From: Spongilla lacustris
Taxonomy: Eukaryota > Porifera > Demospongiae > Spongillida > Spongillidae
Reading direction: 5' to 3'
Assembly (NCBI GenBank): GCA_949361645.1
Contig: OX442434.1
Span: 2,905,672-2,969,671 of the forward strand
DNA: 64,000 bases
Of the stretch, positions 23,289-33,963 are shown piece after piece. A model generated the notes under the pieces. The model ran no database searches. It was not told the DNA's origin and worked only from the letters and a program-made list of their open reading frames with translations. A program made the position numbers and the translations under genes. Each line of letters begins with the position of its first letter. The first letter of the stretch is position 1.

Positions 23289-24469
23289 TAAATTATATTA
23301 AATTTTAACATGAGTAGTTTTTCAAACAACCTTCCGCCCAGAGTTAATATAATGTTCCAACCAATTAATATCATTATATAATTAGTATATTATTTTGTGA
23401 TAACTCATAATGTTAGGCAAGCAATCTCAAGTTGATGAGCTGCTGGCAAATTTAAAATCTAGATGCAGAAGCGCACAAAGAGACTAGAAGTGTTTAAACA
23501 ACAGCATGTTTCTAACAAAACGATTTACACTGTGTGGTATTTACAAATGAGAGAGACATCATATAGTCCTAAACCATTTGATATAGCATAAAGAATAGTA
23601 TGTATTATAATGTCCAAAACGATGATGATGAATGCTGCATGTTGAAGGCATTCTTCATGTCCACCTTTAGAACAACCAAAATTGTTGTCAAGCCAGTATT
23701 TCTCAATACATGTGCAGTCTTTTCTACCCCATAAGAACATGTGACGTCAAATTGAATTGGCTTGAAGAACTATGCTGCCTTTGTCTTTGCAGCATCAGAA
23801 AGGCATTTACCCACCAAATGGGTAGGCTTTCACCTATAGCAATCAGACGAATACCCATGGGGCTGCCAGGCTTAGACTTGTTAAGGGCCATCAAACTGCC
23901 ACCAGCAAGCTTTTAAGGAAAATGGACACCTCAGATGGAGCTCTGCCAGCTGCAAGGAGGTTGATGACAGCCCTCAGTGACTGGAAGATGGGTCATGGGT
24001 GTCTAAAGGGCCACCTCAGCTCTGATGCATTGATGATGTGTTGGATGTGCCTGCTGCTGGAAAGGACCCAATTGCAAGAACCACAGATTAGTCAGAAGGA
24101 CAAGCACACTTATAATAACACAGAAGCATTTAATGAAGAGTATACATAACATTGCCCTATAGCATTGGCCCTCACCAAGGAAAGATTTTGCCTGAATACA
24201 GTTCAAAAGTGATTGTGAAGCTGAACAATGGATGGTAAACCTTGATGCCAAACTACAGAAACACTACTATACATGTACATCCCTGCATGCTCCCCCCCCC
24301 CCCCCCCCCCCCCCATCCCACTTTCCTCAGCTAAAATACCTTGTCAAGGGATGGAGTGTCATGTGGCCAATATAGGTATATTCAAAGCCAACTAATGTGA
24401 ATATTGTTATCTCCATGGCATATGTGGTGGTGAGGAATGCAGTTCGGGTGTTGCTGTGAGTGTAGTAGC
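23289..24469. other. No gene recognised; poly-C tract
   Basis: Positions 24292-24314 are 23 C. The frame 23922-24149 (MDTSDGALPAARRLMTALSD...) has no assignable family. The 150 bases before 24470 should hold the transporter C promoter; tatgtggtggtgaggaatgc lies just upstream. Confidence 0.4.
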
Positions 24470-25510
24470 ATGGACATTGATGAAGACGCAAGATTGGGTC
24501 CTATTCAAGGCACTGACGATAAAGGCGCTTGTGAAGGCATCGAGCCTCATAGGGAGACTCCACATGTCAAAGGATGCTACAAATTTAGGAGTTTTGGCAG
24601 CAAAGGTGCCGTTTTGGTTCTTTTTATAAGTGTAGCTGTAGACACAGGATACTACAGTGTGCTGAACGAAGTGGCCGATAAAATTTTTACGGACGCAAAT
24701 ATCACGTCGCTGGCTTTTCAAAATCTTTTTGGTATCTTCCTAATTGGCACATCACTTCCACAATTGTTTTATCCCCTTGCCGGATGGATCGCAGACGCTC
24801 GTATCGGGAGATATAGAGTAACTCAGATTAGTATGTGGCTCGTATTTATTGGACACTGTGTGTTGTTTTTTCCGTTCCTCTTTCTTCAGCTGATCGACAA
24901 GGCTAAGTACGTATATTACATATTTCCAGTGGCATATCTGGTTATTAATGCAGGCTTGGCGGGATTTAGAACAAATATCATTCAGTTTGGTATGGACCAA
25001 ATGGTGGGTGCCTCCGGAAGCCAGCTGAGTGCCTTTATCCACTGGTACTATTGGAGTACGTACGTTGGAAGCACAACAGCATCGTTCGTACTTAGTTGTC
25101 TGTTTTCCGAATACCTCCCTTTTGTGATAGGTGTTGGTATCAGTGTTGTTATCACCGGAGCTGCCCTATTCTGTTGGTACAGCTTGCGTAAATGGCTGGA
25201 GCAAGAACCAATCAGCATTAACCCCTTCAAGACCGTTTACAAGGTTTTACTGTTTTCTTCAAAACACAAAGCTCCAATACATAGAAGTTCACTGACTTAC
25301 TGGGAAGATACAAAGCCATCAAGGCTTGATCTGGGGAAGAGCAAGTATGGAGGTCCATTTACTACTGAGGAGGTGGAAAATGTAAAAACATTCTTTTCAA
25401 TAATCCTGGTCTTGGTATCTCTGGGAGGTTTCCTGATCATCAATGACACAGTAAGCACAATCGCTTGTTGCACTGTAGCTTTTATTGGTATGTATACATG
25501 TAGAGCGTGT

Positions 25511-25541
<31 letters not shown>

Positions 25542-27514
25542 GGGGGGAATAGCCTCGTCCCCAGACCCTGGTTCTTATTATTAAAGTTAGTGGGAGCAAA
25601 AAACCTAACTTTAATAAAACAGGGTCTGGGGATGAGCCTAAGTGGGGAGGTATATGCAGCCTATACCTTACATTAACCTTGCATGACTCAAGCCAATCAG
25701 TACAGACACTCCCCTACTTACTGAAAATTCAAATCAGGTCAACAGGATTTTAGTGGTGGCTTCATCACATACACATTCATTCAGCCTAATAATTTTGTTA
25801 TTATTTCAGATAAAATAGGTGTGGCCAAGGTGTAGTAGGAGTGATAATATATAGGCACTGTGTCAATAATCTCCATATACTTGTGCTCTGCTTGAAACAC
25901 TTCAAAAAGCTTTCACTTCATCAAGGGCTGGAATAGGAAAGGTACAACAGCTGTATGTGTATTTTCTTTTTATCATATGGCTGGGGGGAAGGGGGGGGGG
26001 GGGGGGGGAGTAAATGCCCCTTCCCCCGTCTCTTAGAATGGTGATGAGGTAGAATCGGAAGATTCAAAGGCCAAAGGCCAATTAGTGTAATTTGCCTTGT
26101 TACCTGTACATAGATAGGTTCCAATAGGATGTATAAGAAATTAATTTTAATCAGTGGGTCAAAATTCAAATCCAACTGCCAATTCACTTTTAAATTGGAT
26201 TGACCAGAGTCAGGTAATTGGGTCAGTAATCCAAATCAGCCAAACATGTACACAGTACCAATGTACTGGGGTAGTCCATGTATTGGCCGGCATGTGTTAA
26301 TAATGCAATTATAGGCATGCAATAAAGATTAATGTCTATTAGTTCTATAATGGAAGGTCTGATGCTTACATGTAGTTGTAGACATGTGACTCTGCAGTGT
26401 ACGTTTTTATGCATCAGTTAAGTATGCATGAAATTAGTACAACAACTAGGTGTATACATTTATTTATTAACGTTTGCATGATAACTTGCGTATGAAATTA
26501 TACTATTAGTTTGTCAATCTGTATAGCAACAAGTGTACTTAAATTGTAAATAGCAATTAAAGCTGCTGACATGGTGTGATTGTTGGTACAGATTTAATTG
26601 AGGACTCTATTAGTTTTTTCACTGATCCAATTGTGATTTGTATATGCATGCATTAGCTTTCTCACATTTATGGCTGGTTTGGATCACACTGGGATCAAAT
26701 TTGATTTCGTTACGTGTATTCCGAAGTGCATCCTGCCTTCTTTTTCAGATTTCAGTAATACTTGTCCCCCCCGTAATTGCAGTATCTAGATTTTCTTGCT
26801 TATGAGATGAATAATCCAGATGTAGGAAAACAGTGTTCAATTGGAGACATTTTAGCATCTCAAGACGTGGTGATTCTAATAGCAATACCAACGTACGAAG
26901 TTGTGATTTGCCCATTGTTTCGGAATTACATACCTACCACTTTGAAGAAGATCGGAATCGGAATAATAGTGGGCGTTGCTTCAGTGGCGTCCGCATTAGT
27001 GTTAGATTTGTATATTCACGAAGGTCCTTATCATTCTCCCAACGATCAGTGTATTTTGTTGGAGCGAAACATTTCAGATATGAATTCAACAATCTCGTCT
27101 GCCTATATTATCATACCAGTAGCGCTGGACAATATAGCGGAACTTCTTGTGTTTATATCAAGTAAGCCATGATTGACGTATACAGCATCCTAAGCTATGC
27201 CCATCCTTCCATCTGTAGTATACGAGTTCATATTTGCTCAGTCTCCATATGGTATGAGAAGTATGTTGGTAGGAACATTCTACCACATCCAGGGTGTATT
27301 TGCGATCGGATCCCTCTTCATTGGATTAACGGTTGCTTATAGTTACAAGACGCCTCGGACAGCAAGCTGCGGAACGGTGTACTTATCTGTGGCTGTCTTC
27401 TTCGGTATCGTTGGGTTGGTTGTTTATACAGTGGTTGCCAGAAAATATCAGCACAGATTAAGGGATGAGCACATTGATCAACACTTAATTGTGGAGAACT
27501 ATTATTTATCATAA
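24470..27514 (+). CDS. POT/SLC15-like membrane transporter, copy C
   Basis: Exons 24470-25450, 26783-27161 and 27219-27514, phases 0 and 1, encode 551 residues (562 if an in-frame ATG at 24437 is used). It is the most diverged intact copy: its N-terminus (MDIDEDARLGPIQGTDDKG) is unrelated to A, B and E, and TM7-8 and the last exon differ widely. The core AGWIADARIGRYRVTQ, the GLAGFRTNIIQFGMDQ and SPYGMRSMLVG motifs are kept. TM1 reads ISVAVDTGYYSVLN, again without E-x-x-E-R. It lies divergently from copy B (heads about 2.7 kb apart). Intron 1 is 1,332 bp and holds a 23-base G run and a foldback element. It is probably functional, as no stop or frameshift was seen. Confidence 0.9.
25553..25635. 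repeat. Small foldback element in transporter C intron 1
   Basis: cctcgtccccagaccctg...taaagttag pairs with ctaactttaataaaacaggg...ctggggatgag, arms of about 35 bp with few mismatches. A single related arm (gggcctggggacgaggccag) occurs at 36017-36036. Confidence 0.75.
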
Positions 27515-28499
27515 GAGCATCACTATGGCGATATTTGTAGACTTATATACATATGTACGTGTTTGGCCATGCACCTCCACGCATGCGCTGGTTATTTTTG
27601 TGATTATTACTTTTATTTTGTTGTGTAATGCAGGGGTGGATACATGATTTCGGGCCGCTCCTCAGTGGTTAGCATGCACTGCTTGTAATAATACAATTGC
27701 ACGTGCTGTAATTTACTATACTGAATAGACTTTATATGTAACCTTATGAATACGCTGCAGTGAATTTCTCATACCTATGGCTGCGCATTACAGAGAGCAT
27801 TAATTACTGCGTGCTTATTTACACTTGTAGGCCAGCACGCGCAGCTGAAAACTCATGCCATATAAGAAAGATTGCCGTACCCGTGATTGGATTGTATATA
27901 CACAAACGTCGTAATGCACCGGTTGGTGCAAGTGACATGATAATTAATTATCGCCTTGAAAACAACTCAAAATCACACATAAAAACTGTAGAGTGTAGTC
28001 CATTTAAAACCACCATTTAAAAATTCATATAGATAAAGAAGAGCCTATTCTACAATATGTACATTGTACATGCACTTATATAAGGCAGATGCAGTGGCAA
28101 GAGAAATTTGAATACTTATTACATTTACATCAATGAATAAATTGAGATTTCACTATAAGGACGGTAATACGTATCAATTGTTGTACTATATGGTTTGTTC
28201 TCTTGAACGAACGTTCTTTCACTTCTTACAATTCAAGTCTAGCTCAGTCAGATTTGTCTGATTTTCAACATTTATTAATTAATATATTCTTTTATTGTAT
28301 TGAGCACATTAGCACTTACCTTTGGCAACATTACAAGAAGCTGCGTACAGTATACATGTAGCAAATCAAAAAATAAATAAATCAAAAGCTGTACAATTTG
28401 TACATGTATATGTCCAGTATAGCTGTACATGTGTAAATTATACATTTTTCTGCTCTTCTCTGCACATGTATATGTGCATAATTGGTGATTTTGACTAAG
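27515..28499. other. Intergenic; remnant of transporter D intron 1
   Basis: 27515-28280 holds no recognised gene; aggggtggatacatgatt at 27632-27649 resembles a transposon terminus seen at 4436. 28285-28500 is homologous to the inverse of the copy A intron 1 (3060-3160: tacgccgcttcttgtaatgc and neighbours), so duplicate D once had at least part of that intron. No exon 1 was found. Confidence 0.5.
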
Positions 28500-29254
28500 G
28501 ATGAGGATTTTCTTGCTTTCGAAATGAACAATCCTAAACTGAATATAACTGTTCAATTCACGACATCTTAACAACCCTTTTCATTATAAATTCTGCTAGC
28601 AGTACCACTGCATGAATTTGTGATATGTCCATTGTTTGAAAATTACATACCTACCTCTTTGAAGAAGATTGGAATTGGGATGTTAGTGGACATAGCTGCA
28701 GTAGCATCAGCATTGATCATTGATCTGTACATACATGAAGGACCTGATCGCACTACCAAAGATCGTTGCATTCTGTCACAATCAAATACTAAAAATATGA
28801 ATTCAAGCACCTCCGCAGCTTTAATTGCAGTGCCTATAGCATTGGACAACATAGCAGAACTTATTGTTTATATATCAATTAAGTTATGATTTGGCATATA
28901 TAATTATAATTATATATAATTTACACCCTTGTTCTTTATCGAGTTCAATCACCATACAGTATGAGAAGTATGCTAGTAGGAACATTCTACACCATTCAGG
29001 GTCTGTATGCTATGGTACCACTGATCATGGAGATGATTGTTACTAGTGCTTACAAGCAATTACAACAATCAAGGATTACCCCAGTAGTCAGCTGCAATTC
29101 AGTGTACTATGTGACAATAATTATCATTGGCATCATTGGGTTATACTCATTGGTAGCAAAGAGGTACAAGAAAAGGCTGAGAGATGAACTCATTGATCAA
29201 CACATACTTGCAGAGAACTATTATTCTGCACAAGCCCACCATGTGATTACGCCT
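28500..29254 (+). pseudogene. POT-like transporter, copy D (exons 2-3 only)
   Basis: Exon 2 (28500-28878, still 379 bp) and exon 3 (about 28941-29254) are clearly derived from a copy like B. Exon 1 is absent. Exon 2 has lost one base near 28548 and gained one near 28585; the shifted stretch contains a stop. The donor GT of intron 2 has become TT (28879-28880), and the acceptor plus the first bases of exon 3 (coding for FIFA) are deleted. Exon 3 also lacks three codons near 29142. The gene is dead. A retroelement fragment interrupts its 3' flank at about 29255. Confidence 0.9.
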
Positions 29255-30225
29255 GTACATGTGGTTCTGATGATGTGATCTCCACACCACATTTGGAACA
29301 TGCCATTACTCACTATAACACCTGTGTTCTGCTTTCAGATTCCCTGTCAATTAGCAGCTTGCAGGGCCATACTCCCACACAAACTGATGCAATTGAAGAG
29401 GTGCAGTTCAACTATCTCCTTAATAGTTGTTCCATTGCTGATAAGGCCAGACTGCTGTCTGTATCATCACCCCATGCATTAGCTTGGATTTCAGTGGTCC
29501 CTTCCATCAGCTTGGGACTGCACCTTGACCCGAGTGAGTTTCAAACAGCAGTGACATGGTGGTTGGGAGTCAATCCCTCATTGAGTTTAGATGGAAATCC
29601 TATGGTTTGTCCTCTATGTCCCAACTGTGCACTTGACCCTCTGGGTTACCACTATATCACATGGAAAAGAGGAGGTGATATAACAACCATATTCGAAACG
29701 TGATCTACAGCACCTTTCAGCGAGCTGGTTTATCTGCACACCTTCAGGTTGGCTGGGGACATGATAATTCCAGAACACAGTCTGCAGACATCCTAGTTAC
29801 CAATTGGGATTGTGGCACCTCAGCTGCCTTTGACATCACAGTTACATCCCTGCTTAATTCACACACTATGTTGGAAGCGGGCATGTACCAGGGTGTTTCA
29901 GCAAAGGCAGCTGAGCACAGAAAACATAACGAAAATGATCCCAAGTGTGCTGAGTTGGGTTGGCGATGTGTACCATTGGCAGTGGCGAACTATGGGGCCT
30001 GGGGACCAGAGGCATTAAAGGCCTTCTCGCAGGTGGCTTCACGGTTAGCCATTCATGGTAACACCCCAAAGTCTAAGGTGGTAGCTGAGCCATATGGCTG
30101 CCTCAGCCTGTTATTGATTTGAGCTAATGCTCGATTAATCTTGGTCCACTCCTACCCCCAATCAACCCAACAGGACAGTTATCTGTGCATGTAGTTGTTT
30201 GTGTGTGTTTTGTGTGTTATTATAA
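29255..30225 (+). mobile_element. 5'-truncated non-LTR retroelement (RLE type) in transporter D flank
   Basis: Plus-strand coding remains of a non-LTR element: a linker (LLSVSSPHALAWISVVPS), a zinc knuckle whose final Cys is Trp (CPLCPNCALDPLGYHYITW), a frameshift near 29690, then the endonuclease-like SADILVTNWDCGTSAAFDIT and the C-terminal HRKHNENDPKCAELGWRCVP. The knuckle, R-H-N, P-D and D-x-T-V pattern is that of restriction-like endonuclease domains of R2-type elements. It separates copy D exon 3 from flank sequence (30275-30340) that in copy B follows the gene directly, so it inserted after the duplication. Confidence 0.8.
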
Positions 30226-30819
30226 TTATTATGTGTGATGTACATGTATAATTATGTACGTGTGTATATTGCTTAGTAGACCTGTATGAGATGTCACTGA
30301 ATATTTCTGAAGTGCATTTTTCACCATTTAAGTAAACAGTAGGTAATTTTTCTAGATCGTATTTGGTTTGGTAACATTTTTAGCTACATGGTGAGCTCAA
30401 GTTTTGATCAGTCCTGCGCAAATGCTAAATTAAGCATGAATAGAAATTCTTCCCTCTCCTTCCCTCTACTTCCACGAGAACATCATCAACTTTGCTGAAA
30501 AGGTCCAACAAGCTAGGTAACACTCATGGCCCTTGATTATTGTCACTTCACAGGAGTTTATATTATTAGTTTCTACTTGGATGATGTGACCTTGCGAGCT
30601 AGAAAATGAGGCAGATATCAAACTGGTATAGTGCAGGGCTGCCGAGGGCCAGTGTCACAGGAAATTCTGTCACGGTGACAATATTTGAATTATGTCACTT
30701 TCAATCACTGAAGCGACTGTATTTTCTAAGGAAATGGTGTCACTACCAGAAAATTGTGTCACGAGCATGAAGCATGTTGCAAATTTTGACAGGTTTGAGA
30801 AATCACACACCTGATGCAT
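30226..30819. other. Shared transporter 3' flank, then unassigned DNA
   Basis: 30270-30340 (attgcttagtagacctgtat, gagatgtcactgaa, ttttcaccatttaa) is the inverse of 19440-19530 downstream of copy B. 30640-30775 is rich in the word gtgtcac/gtgacac. No exon recognised. Confidence 0.5.
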
Positions 30820-30839
30820 TCATACTGTTTTAGAACACA

Positions 30840-31495
30840 CAGGGGAACAAAACCAATTGTTGGATCTTCTCATGAGGCTTACAGACCACTTTTGGAATCC
30901 ATTGCATTGCACCATCTTGCTGCCTGTATATGGCAGCCTGCAATGGCAGTGTATTTCTACCAGTTCCTCCTTCATGACTTTAGGCTTCCTCGCTGCAATA
31001 CTGTGTGAAGGGAAAGGCAACATGGCACCATTTTTGAAGCACTGTAGCAAGTGTTTCCTCATCACCAACTGGTCATATTCAAAGTGTACAACCATCTTGT
31101 CCATTGTATATTGCAGTGGCAGTTGCAATAGCAAAAAGGCCACAATCACTTGCCCAATCTTGATCTTGCATCTTGATGTATTGCAGGACAATTAAATCAT
31201 TGCTCAACTGCAGTATATCCACAATAATGCACTTTAGTGATGGTGAAAGTTGTAGATGTTGTGCGGTTTTAAACACCTGGATAATACCAGTTGAACACCC
31301 CACTGTTGATATAGTTATCCAGTGGTTCCTATTCTCATGGAGACATTGGATGTTTGGTTGTATTGCAGTGCTGAACTCTGCTAGCCTGCCACATTAGGGT
31401 GCTGTTCTTGTAGCAGATACTGAGCTGCACTTATGAGTTCATCATCTAGCCAGCCTTCAGGGTCATCCAAAACAGCTACATCAGGTAACTTTTGT
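30840..31495 (-). pseudogene. Ulp1-like protease with PHD-like tail (Ginger1 C-terminal part)
   Basis: On the minus strand, in order: PEGWLDDELISAAQYLLQEQ; a stop and frame change near 31390; NHWITISTVGCSTGIIQVFK; then DWASDCGLFAIATATAIYNG; a frame change near 31085; and EYDQLVMRKHLLQCFKNGA followed by a Cys/His-rich segment (CHC...MVQC...FCSPVC) resembling a PHD finger. The catalytic His and Cys are present, but the expected Asp after QVF is Lys. With frameshifts as well, this copy should be inactive. It lies directly downstream, on the same strand, of a Gypsy-like integrase relic. The published Ginger1 DNA transposons encode exactly an integrase-like transposase with a C-terminal OTU or Ulp1 protease. 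Confidence 0.8.
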
Positions 31496-32339
31496 TAGGC
31501 ACAGAAGGCTGCTCATCTGACACATTAATGACAAGGTGAGGTGTGAAATTTGTTATTGCAGAGGTATTACAGCAGCTTCTGCCAGCATGGCACCAGCTGC
31601 TACAGGGCTAGTTTTTTTTTCTCTTGTATGGGCAATGTTTTGTGGGCAAATCTCTTCTGACATTTGCATGGATCATCCTTTGAGATGTTGCCTTACAACA
31701 GAAAATTGATATGAAAATTTGTCTGTGGAATTGGTTAGGAATGCCTGGTTGTATAGGTGAGTCATTGTTGTCAACAGATGCTAAAGTGTTAAGAGGAGAT
31801 GATTCTATAAAAGCACAAACAAATCATTGACAGGTATAAAATGCACAGTACAAGTACTTGTATATGTATTGATGCATACATATATGTCAGTGTAAAATTA
31901 TATCAAATTGTCACGCACACACCTTGGGTGCTTGAGGGAGTTGTCATGTCCTATTGTTCATTTTTTCTATCTACATGGACAGTTATGAACATATAAATAC
32001 AGCTCGGAGAGTACATATAATGTACAGTAATGTATGCAAGGTGTCCCATTATTTTGAACGCACCTTGCACATTCCATGATGGCATTGTTGCTTGCTCTTG
32101 TTCATCCTTTACACCATATACGGATGTTAATATAAAGGAGTATTCAGTCAGTTGTAACATATATATCTGCAACCTTACCTTTTGACTTCAACGCAGGTTC
32201 TGAGCCATCTTTTGACTGGTCTAAAATGTAAGAACAAAAATATACACTATATATACAGAGTATCAAATTCACTGCACCTTTTTGGTAAAATATCTTCAAA
32301 TGAGTCATGTTGTACTTTTGAGCCAGTACTTTGAATGGT
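31496..32339. other. Spacer between Ulp1 and integrase relics
   Basis: Probably decayed interior of the Ginger1-type element. No clear domain could be read; simple frames such as 31951-32172 (minus) have no recognisable motif. Confidence 0.35.
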
Positions 32340-33345
32340 GAAAGGGGTTAGGAGAGTTGATATGTACCTTTAGACAATACTTCATGAATAAGGTAGGGTC
32401 CTGTCCAATTAGGCTCCATCTTTGACCCTTTTTTCGAAAGCTACCTGCTATTCTTTAGCAACACAAGAGTTCCAACTTTATACAGTTCCCTGTCTTTGCA
32501 GTGTATTTGGTCATAATAAATCTTTTGCCTCCCTTGTGCTTTCATAATGATTTACAAAGCTTTCTTCTGTATGTCATCCATTGTCTAAATATGAATAACA
32601 AATTAGGTTACTGTACTTCATGCATTAGAATAAAATACCTTCATGTTGCACTCAAGTACATGTAATCCATTTTATGGCTTGTCACACTCACTGGTACCAG
32701 GGCACTTCATAGTGAACTCAATTGGCAATCGAGGGTGATGACCATACACAAGATAAAAGGGTGAAAACTTGGTGGAATCCTGGGAAGATAGTTGATATAA
32801 AAAGAGTATTGCATCCTAATACTCATCCCAGCTGTTTTGCTCAGATTTGAAAAACTTCAATAACTGTACGTTGTTGCAACGTTTGATTGAAGCTTTCATC
32901 AAGCCCATTGCATTGTGGATGGTATTGCACTTGTCATATTACACTGGTGGACGCCACAGAGATGACAAAGGTCATCATTCATCTGGAATGAAATACAGTT
33001 GCTTAACCATATCATTTACTTGATTTACAAGCTCTCGATGCTTTGATCTGAAATTTTAACCTTGCAACAACCATGTCTTGTGAAGCACAAGAAAAGAAAC
33101 TCTTCCACTCCTGTTGCTGTTTTATCAGGGAGAGCAGTTGCCTCTGGCCACTTGGAAAACAAACAGGAAACTGTTATGAGGTTCCCTTCTGTGTTTCGGG
33201 TAAAGGCCCAATCAAATCAACTCCAATTTTGTGCCACATTTCATCCTTGTCTGGAATAGGATGCAGCTCGGCAGAATACTTGTCATATTCAATGGCATAA
33301 ATATTAATGTGCTTGCCGATTAGCTTTCTGACTCACGTCATTCAC
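32340..33345 (-). pseudogene. Gypsy-like integrase/transposase with GPY motif (Ginger1-type)
   Basis: Minus-strand reading in several frames gives: FYWLGMVK (zinc-finger region); SAELHPIPDKDEMWHKIGVD and LIGPLPETQ (first catalytic Asp); WPEATALPDKTATGVEEFLF; RHGCCKVKISDQ (second Asp); WDEY-equivalent DEY; DSTKFSPFYLVYGHHPRLPI; and near the end WTGPYLIHEVLSKGTY, the GPY/F hallmark of Gypsy-class integrases. Many stops and frameshifts show it is dead. No reverse transcriptase, RNase H or LTR is visible nearby, and a Ulp1 domain follows on the same strand, which favours a Ginger1 cut-and-paste transposon over an LTR retrotransposon. Terminal inverted repeats were not found. Confidence 0.8.
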
Positions 33346-33429
33346 ATTTCACCATTCCAAGCCAGTAGAATCACTCAGATATCTTTAGAGTGGGCGACTG
33401 GGCGTCCGGCCTAGTCAATCCTATAAAAT

Positions 33430-33900
33430 AAATGGATACCAAAGAAAACAATTAAGGCTCAGTATCATGTAAAGCTACTGAAGTAGGAGACTCATCACAA
33501 CCACTTCAGGCTTTTAATATACCATCAGAACTGTATAACTCAAACCATATACAAATACATTAGACACATGATAATGATCAGGATTACAAATTAGTAGTTA
33601 CACATACCATATCATGTAATGCGGAATGGACCTGATATTGTTGATTTAGTTAGCCAGTGTGTTATGTAATTTTGGCGCGTCATACATCTTGTCTAGATAT
33701 GAGGTCCAATTAATGGATTTTTTTTTTAAAATCCTGTACACGCATATGTATTATGTACATGTATACATCGTTACGTAGTGAGTCGCCTTCATGCATGAAC
33801 CATTTGCGTGCGTGCAAATATCACGCCACACTTTGAACTTTTCATTCATGTCATTGTTGTCTGCATGCAACTATGCATTTCTAAAAATCTAAATGTACTT
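33430..33900. repeat. Segmental repeat, GPCR 5' flank
   Basis: Collinear with 22480-22965. Here it ends about 60 bases before the GPR157-like start codon, so it includes the probable promoter region of that gene. Confidence 0.7.
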
Positions 33901-33963
33901 TATAATATCAACTCTTCTTTATCTGTATCAATCTGATTATAAGAATTGGATACTACAAGTCAA

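Noticed and set aside
33062..33300. Plus-strand frames of 65-75 codons
   Set aside because: They are antisense to the integrase relic, whose minus-strand motifs (IGVDLIGPLPE, LPDKTATGVEEF) explain the sequence.
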